From Centrapalus pauciflorus (taxonomy: Eukaryota; Streptophyta; Magnoliopsida; Asterales; Asteraceae): a stretch of 64,000 nucleotides of DNA. The notes below the pieces were generated by a model. That model did no database searches, was not told the origin of the DNA, and saw only the letters and a list, made by a program, of their open reading frames with translations. The translations under genes and the position numbers were made by a program. Positions 57,339-64,000 of this stretch are shown piece by piece (within the stretch, counting starts at the first letter, position 1; every line of letters begins with the position of its first letter). The stretch is from contig JAANYP010003718.1 in assembly GCA_020465985.1 (NCBI GenBank), forward strand, positions 310,001-374,000, in the 5' to 3' direction.

Positions 57339-60300
57339 ATGGCGTCCGATCTCGCGGCCAAGGCGAAGGAAGCTTTCATCGACGACCACTTCCAACTCGC
57401 CGTTGACTACTATTCAAAGGCCATTCGCATCCAACCTAATAACTCAGACCTTTTCTCTGACCGTTCTCAGGCTAATATCAAACTAAACAACTTTACTGGT
57501 ACACCTATAATCATTTGCGATCCAATTACGAAAAACGCACTGATAGGATGTTTTGTGGATAATCCCGTGCATTGTGTTAACTTAGAAATTGACTGCACTT
57601 GTTGTAAAATTCGTCGTGTCTGTGTTTTTGTTTATATAAGGAGTATATATGCGCTGTTTCACTCTTGTTGGACATGCACTCGTGCATGGGATACTTGCTT
57701 TATGAACGTGCGGACTATTTGTTAACGAGGATGGGTTTTTTATAATCTTATAGACTTATAGTTGGGTTCAACCAGGTTATTGTATCAGAATATCATACAG
57801 CAGATTAAGGTCATCTAGTGTGTTTCATGTCTTGTTCAAATGCTCATCCCTCAACCGGCAGGCGGCAGCTAAACATTGCTTGCACACAAGTCTCTGGGAA
57901 GGGTTGTGAGGGTCCAAAGGGACTCCGGTTAGGGTTGCCGTGCTTTCAGTCTTTCCTGAAAGAGTAGGGGAAATCATATAACATCTTATGGTCTGTTGAC
58001 TTGCTCTGTCATGCAACTGAGTGGAACATTTATGAACTGTGGGTTTGATTTGTGAAGTTTAACCTGTATGAATGGTCTGTTCGCTTCTGATTGATATCAT
58101 TCTTATCTCTGGTGTTTACTGTTTTTTTAATTTTTTTTTTGGGGAGCAGAAGCTGTTGCCGATGCAAGTAAAGCAATTGAATTGGACCCCTTAAATCCAA
58201 AGGCATATCTGCGAAAAGGGTGAGAATCTCATTGATCAACACTGTTAACTACCATCAATTTTCTACATATGCATTTCTTCATCTGTATGATTCAGTCTTC
58301 TTAAAAGCAGACACTATTTCTTGTTTTCTACTAATGTGCTTCGTTATGGGCTGAAAATTATTTATGTTCATGTGGTGATTGCTAATTTTAATAGACTAAT
58401 GAATTCTTGTTTGCACATACGTTAAGTTTTAATAGGATTTTTAATGAGGTCCTTTTCATAATTTGGCTGAAGAGAAAACAAGCATCTAAACTATAATAAT
58501 GTTGAACGCAGTGTTCTGATTGTAGACTTTCGATCGTTAAAATCCAGATTGAACGGAATGTTCTGTTCTGATTGTACTGCACATTGTATTGTATTTGTCC
58601 GGGTCGCTTCCCTCAAAGGTGAGCCATGGCATGCTTTGCCGGGATCAATGCATTTCATTCTGAAAGCGTGGGAAAAAAATTACAAATTGGGTGTGATGAT
58701 AAATCTACTTTAAGCTGACATAATTCAATTATAAGAGCTTTTGCTAACCATTTGTACATAGAGAAAACCCGTTCAGTGTGAAAATGATATTATGAAGTAT
58801 ATTGAAGAGAATTGCAAGGAGAATATGTGGAAACGAGATGTGTGAGTTGCATAGCTATGTGATCTGTTGTTCCTGAAGAGAAGCAGAGAACATACACAAT
58901 ATATTCTTGTTAAGAGGATATAGATGTTGAAGATCTATGAGAAGGGCATCACTATTGGAGACTTGGGTCTTTTTTTTTTTCTTTTGCATGTTCATTATCT
59001 ATGTTCATCGTACTTTACCCATATTACTACAACGGAGGGATTTATGGGCTCACTAGTCACTATAGGATAAAACCAAAACTCTTAACTGTTGTTGACTTTT
59101 AGATTTCTATAGGCCCAAAAATTGAAATTATCCTAGTGCAGGATACAAAGATTCATCATTCTTTACTCCATGTCACATCATGTGCATGCTGTTTACCACT
59201 GATCCCCAATTTATGTGCTAAATCCTGATCTTCAAGATGTGCCATGACACAGACCTTGATAACTATAGTGTCTGCACTCTCCACCGTGCCCTTTTGCTAC
59301 CTACATGATTTCGTGAATGTTTCTGTTTCTATATCTCTAAATATCTTGTAATTTTTTCATCCTTGTTTTACAGGACAGCTTGTTTCAGTCTCGAAGAATA
59401 TCAGACTGCCAAAGCAGCTTTTGAAGCTGGCTCTGCCTTAGATCCAGAAGATACAAGATTCACAGATTGGATAAGTAAATGTGACAAGTGCGTTGCAGGT
59501 AATTATTCATAGGCATTTTAACATTGCTGTAATCGGATTGTTAGATATCACAAATTAAAGATTGATGATACGAACAACGGAACAAGGAATTAATTGGGAC
59601 GAATGCCAACAAACCTAGGATGTTTATTCTGGAAGGGCAAAAGGGAAATTGACAAAAGTGGCTGAGGTCAGTTAGAGAAGAGAGAAGGATGATAAAAGGG
59701 AAGGAAGATCCTATAATCATTCATTCTGTTATTGATCATGGGATTCTTAGGCTCCAACCTTATTGTTGAGAGAGAGGGTTAGCCCTGGAATTTTGATTAT
59801 CCAATTTTTTTTTTCAATTGAATCATCTTCTTCATTTCTGTGTTCTTCAATTGTTATTGCGATCTGTTTGAATATCTAATTCCCATCAGGTGATGACAAA
59901 TTCTAGGATTTCTTGGTTTTGTGAGAATTGAAGTGGAAGGTCTTTGCATGTAGTCTTTTCCTTTCATTATTTATGCAGAGGCTGTTTTTGACTTTCTGTC
60001 ACTTGCAAAGGTGCTTTAGGTCACAGTGGAGTGACCTTACTAGCTGTTCCCAGGCGTTTTCAAGTAGAAGTTGGATAGCTTTCAATTTTTTTAACAGCAA
60101 ACCTATAGTACACATTTTTATCCCAAGCTACACCTTGCCCATGTTATGACTTAAACCCTCAAGAACCTGATTGGGAGCACCTTGGATGTTTTGGTCATCG
60201 TACCCGACCTCAAAATATTTGTATAGATAGTGCCAACATGTGATCAGATATGATGGTTCTCTCAGATACATGGAGTTGTTGTGAACTCGTGAATAGTTGA

Positions 60301-63180
60301 GATGGGTTTATGACCTTCCTGTTTACTATTTTTTTAAATCTGTTTGCCTGTCAGTTGGAGGTATTTAGAGACCCAATATAGAATATTCACTTGGCTTTAT
60401 AATCTTTTCCTTCTCAAATCAGCGTCGTCTCTTCTCTCAATTTTCATTCTTTTGTTTTCTACTGGTTCATCAGTCAAACCAAAAGTTTCTGAAACTGGAT
60501 ATGTATTATAACTTGTGCTTGAGGACATTTTAGTTTAAAAACATCTAGACATAACAAAACTAATGATAGAGAACCGGTTCGTGAAAAAGATTGAGGTGTT
60601 GAATTTCAGACAATCTTGTTATGTTTTATAGAACGTGTTATGACTTATGACTTCTGTGATGGGTGTTTAATTTCTATAACAGAGGAAAATGGTGAGCTGT
60701 CAACAGATTCGTTGGATGCAAATAATATAGTGGCTCCTATTTCTCGAGCACCTGTAAAAGCTGATGCAACTACAAAGGATGCTGAGCCAATAAAGAATAT
60801 ATCTAAAGAGGCTTTCACAACACCTGCCAAACCAAAATACAGGTGTGAACCTATCAGTGATAATGTTAGTACCTGTTGCCAGTATCAAAAAATTTTCTAT
60901 GCTTATGGTTTGTGCATTGATTAGCCATGAGTCCATGAGCAAAGTGTGTTCTATTTTCTATCATAGTTAAAAGTTTTATTGTATCCTAAGAATATATTAT
61001 TCTCAGTCTGGTCATTTGGGTGGTGACAACTTTTCACACAATCACACATAGATTGTTTGTGATCTTGGTTCTGATTGCATGGGGATGTTAGGTTCCTAGA
61101 GGGATTGTCAAATAGGCATCACTTAAATATTCTTGAGTGAAGTAATAATGATATTAATATATTAGAAATGGATGGACATCTTTATCACTAGAGCAGCCAA
61201 GTGTATGTACTGATTTGTGAATATTTCTTTGTTCATCGGGGCCAAAAGGAAAACTGAAGGTATAGAAATGGATGGACATCTTTATAACTATAGCGGCCAA
61301 GTCTACACATCTGATTGGTGATATGCTCATTGTTCATCAGGGCCAAAAGGATAACCGAAGGACATGAAGATCTCATTTATTTTAGTGTGATTAATATTAG
61401 TTATCATTTGCTATTTTATAGACAGCTTTATGTAGATTTAATTCTTCAAGACTTTTTATCCATTTTATAGTTAGTTTTTTTGCACATGTATATAACTCAC
61501 CTACAAATTATGTCTGCAGGCATGAATTTTATCAAAAACCAGAGGAGGTTGTTGTAACCATATTTGCGAAGGGAATACCGGCTACAAGTGTGTTTGTTGA
61601 TTATGGGGAGCAAATAGTATGTTGGAATTTTACTTTTTTCTCATTGCTATATATGATTCATGATTTTTTCTATACTTTCCATGTCTGTTCCATAAAAGGA
61701 AAAGTTTGTTCACATATTTGACTTCTTTCATTGTTGTTGCTTTCCAGCTAAGTGTAAGGATTGATGTGCCAGAGGAAAATTCATACGTCTTCCAGCCTCG
61801 CTTGTTTGGAAAGGTGATGCGCATAATCTTGTTTTCTAGCAATCTAATAGTTATTTTTTTCTTTGAAAGACAGGGAGGGGGGATCTATTATAGTTTATTT
61901 CAATATTTCATTCAGATTCAAGTAGTGAATCTACTCTTTTCTGTGTCCTGCTATATTCTGTATATCATTTTTCACTCTGGTTGTATCACACCACCTAATA
62001 GGCTAATATCATCATTTCATAATTAACAGATAATCCCTGCAAAGTGTAGACACGAAGTTCTCTCAACTAAAGTTGAAATTCGGCTTGCAAAAGCTGATAC
62101 TATACGCTGGGAATCTCTCGAATTTGGTAATAACATTTTGGTTGCAGCACAGAGCAATGTCTCTACAGGTATGTCATTTCCGGAAATGGTATTTATGATT
62201 GTCAATAATGTCCTGCAGGAGTGTAACTTGTAGCTTATATTTGGCAGTTGCTGTAATTGTGATGAGGTGTTTGTGTGTAGTTAATTCTTCATGAGATCGC
62301 TCTCATATTGGAGTGTTGATAATCTTCTCTCTGTCATGTAGGGAATCAAAGACCAATATATCCGTCCTCAAAACCAACAAAGGACTGGGATAAGCTTGAA
62401 GCTCAAGTCAAAAAGGAGGTATAGAGTTAGACCTGATAGCTCACTTATTCTTCACCAATAATGCTCGCGGTGTTGTGGCTAATCGTAGTAGAGTGTTTGT
62501 TCAGGAAAAAGATGAAAAACTTGATGGAGATGCAGCTCTAAACAAGTTTTTCCGTGATATATATAAAGATGCAGATGAAGATACAAGAAGGGCTATGAGC
62601 AAATCTTTTGTAAGACAATTCTTTTCTTGATTTGGAAAATAGTCTCTGTAGCAATTGGTATTTTCTTTTCTGTCAACAGAGGAAAGAATGGGCATATTTA
62701 CTGTTTAAACTAGAGGTGGTGGTTTCGACCCATATATCTGAAACTGAAAGTGTGTTGATTTGGGTTATATTTCATATCCAACGGGTCCAAACTTGAATAC
62801 TTGGCCAAAAGTGATATGAGTCGAAGATGCCGAAGTGGTAGTTATATGCTTACAGCTTTTTAAATCGCTTTGTAAAAAACATTTGAGTATTTTATTGTAT
62901 TAATAGCACTATAGTTCTTGTGATTTGTGAAAGGGTTGGCTACTGAAAATATGTGTTCCTTTGACATAGAATCCTTTTCCATTTTCACCCCCAGCTGAAT
63001 TTTATAGGGCTGTTGTTAGTTGTCACAAACAGAAGATATCATTTTTGATGATGGGTTTTTGTGTACAAACAGGTGGAGTCAAATGGGACAGTGCTGTCTA
63101 CAAATTGGAATGAAGTGGGATCGAAGGTGGTGGAAGGAACCCCTCCTGATGGTATGGAATTGAAAAAGTGGGAACATTGA
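57339..63180 (+). CDS. SGT1: SGT1 co-chaperone, ten exons
   Basis: SGT1 works with HSP90 and RAR1 to stabilise NLR immune receptors and binds SCF ubiquitin ligases through SKP1. Exons: 57339-57498, 58150-58219, 59374-59498, 60683-60842, 61520-61616, 61748-61813, 62030-62168, 62342-62418, 62505-62609, 63073-63180. All are GT-AG and in phase, giving 368 residues, the normal plant length. Three TPR motifs fill residues 1-118 (KAKEAFIDDHFQLAVDYYSK, AVADASKAIELDPLNPKAYL, AKAAFEAGSALDPEDTRF). A variable linker follows. The CS domain starts near 171 (YRHEFYQKPEEVVVTIFAKG) and includes VDYGEQILSVRIDVP and VEIRLAKADTIRWESLEF. The SGS domain ends the protein (KDWDKLEAQVKKE, LNKFFRDIYKDADEDTRRAM, TPPDGMELKKWEH). 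Intron 3 holds a solo LTR. A foldback element lies just upstream. Confidence 0.96.
59539..59888 (+). mobile_element. Solo LTR in SGT1 intron 3 (about 350 bp)
   Basis: Begins TGTTAGATATCAC and ends ATTCCCATCA, with GAGAGAGAGGGTTAGCCCTGG close to the GAGAGAGGGTATATCCCTGG of the LTRs at 289-597 and 2132-2438. It lies in the sense direction. Flanks (cggat, ggtga) do not match, so the insertion is old or the edges are a few bases off. Confidence 0.6.
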
Positions 63181-63548
63181 AAATTGAATGAAGTGTGTTT
63201 TTGTTGCGGATCTTTGTTCTTTTATTATGATGCTTTAAATGAATCTGTTCATATTCAAGAGTCCTCATTTTCATGCACTAGTTTGCATTGCAGTCATCGT
63301 ATTATTCCTGGCCTCAAACTCCACTTTAACATGTTCTTCCTAGTGGAGACATTTTTATTTTATATGTGTCTCTACACATATAACATGTTCTCCCAGAGTG
63401 TAGACCTTTTCTTTCCCCCCTTCAGATTTTGATACGTTTGAAAGTTGTAGTGGTCGGTCACTCTGGGAGTCTGGTCAGGCTGTATTGAAAGTTGAAACCC
63501 GCATGGATTAAACCAATCTCTGATCGTTTTTACATATTAGATTTGGGT

Positions 63549-63552
<4 letters not shown>
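63181..63552 (+). other. 3' flank of SGT1
   Basis: Probable 3' UTR and downstream DNA, not AT-extreme. A possible 3' UTR acceptor (CCCCCCTTCAG) lies near 63425. No other gene is seen. Confidence 0.4.

Positions 63553-63602
<50 letters not shown>
63553..63602. repeat. (AT)25 microsatellite
   Basis: Uninterrupted AT dinucleotides about 370 bp after the SGT1 stop. Confidence 0.95.
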
Positions 63603-63606
<4 letters not shown>

Positions 63607-63644
63607 ATAAATTATAATATATTGAAATAAATAATAAAAAATAT

Positions 63645-63830
63645 GCAAATTACACAAATGGTCCCTGAAAATCAAAAGGACAAAAATGCCCCTGAAAGTA
63701 ACGGCTCAAGTTAATTGTCGTTAGTTTCATGGATCAAAATGTTACAATTTTTCGATTTTAAAGTCTTGTGGTGTAATAAAAATCTTTCAGAGACTAAAAC
63801 CGTAATCATAGGACCAATTTATGTAATTTA
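63645..63830. mobile_element. Small foldback MITE
   Basis: AAATTACACAAATGGTCCCTG at the left is answered by ATAGGACCAATTTATGTAATTT at the right, and CGGCTCAAGTT/GTTAGTTTC phrases are typical of Mutator-like MITEs with this start. There is no coding capacity. Confidence 0.5.
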
Positions 63831-64000
63831 GTCTTGATTTAATTAGTGATACGTAGATTTCTTTAGAGAAAATCATAATAATCAAAACTATTAAAAAAGT
63901 AATGATTATAATCATTTTTAATTCAATTATTTTTTATTCTAAATCATTAGGCGTATTTTATTTTCAAAATATTGAGAGAGAGAGAGAGAGAGATATGGTT

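Noticed and set aside
57339..57725. Exon 1 frame of SGT1 continuing past 57498
   Set aside because: The frame stays open into intron 1 by chance; the donor at 57499 joins in phase to the next TPR exon.
1..64000. CRISPR arrays, bacterial operons, rRNA genes
   Set aside because: Nothing resembling them; regular repeats here are microsatellites and transposon ends of a plant nuclear genome.

Overview
This window is nuclear DNA from a flowering plant, most likely a eudicot. It has long AT-rich intergenic DNA, GT-AG introns, plant-type coding genes (SGT1, an SARD4-like reductase, cytosolic ribosomal protein eS10, a plant complex I subunit) and a dense mix of plant transposons. Nothing I can see fixes the species. 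Exon models were read by eye from codon phase and splice sites; four of the five multi-exon models keep an open frame from ATG to stop, and the fifth lacks its start.

Genes, left to right: a 5'-incomplete PPPDE/DeSI-like isopeptidase (6325-7691, +); a single-exon lysine-rich coiled-coil protein of unknown role (8340-8987, -); RPS10 (13043-14706, -, five exons); an intronless ornithine cyclodeaminase/mu-crystallin family gene of SARD4 type (15668-16681, +); a ten-exon plastid-type protein related to Arabidopsis At3g49140 (16999-22179, -); the NDUFA5-type subunit of mitochondrial complex I (46353-49827, +, two exons); and the co-chaperone SGT1 (57339-63180, +, ten exons). The genes sit in two groups, 6-22 kb and 46-63 kb. 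SARD4 and SGT1 both act in plant immunity, and SARD4 with NDUFA5 probably keeps an old neighbourhood (At5g52810 and At5g52840 in Arabidopsis).

The 23-46 kb and 50-57 kb stretches are transposon graveyards. They hold several Helitrons (A|TC...CTAG|T ends with a 3' hairpin), hAT-type elements with 8-bp target duplications, a Mutator-type foldback with a 9-bp duplication, a foldback family with four copies, LINE and Ty1/copia remnants, and a PIF/Harbinger element with an open 421-codon transposase frame plus a deleted inverted relative 2.2 kb away. At the left edge is a Ty3-type element reduced to gag between two roughly 308-bp LTRs; a related solo LTR sits in SGT1 intron 3.

The most striking structure is at 52393-54792: a palindrome about 2.4 kb long built from two inverted Helitrons and inverted flanking arms, with one arm interrupted by a third Helitron. 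The intact arm shows the empty site for that insertion, precise to the base. The right-hand Helitron is also tandemly duplicated. No tRNA, rRNA or CRISPR feature was recognised.
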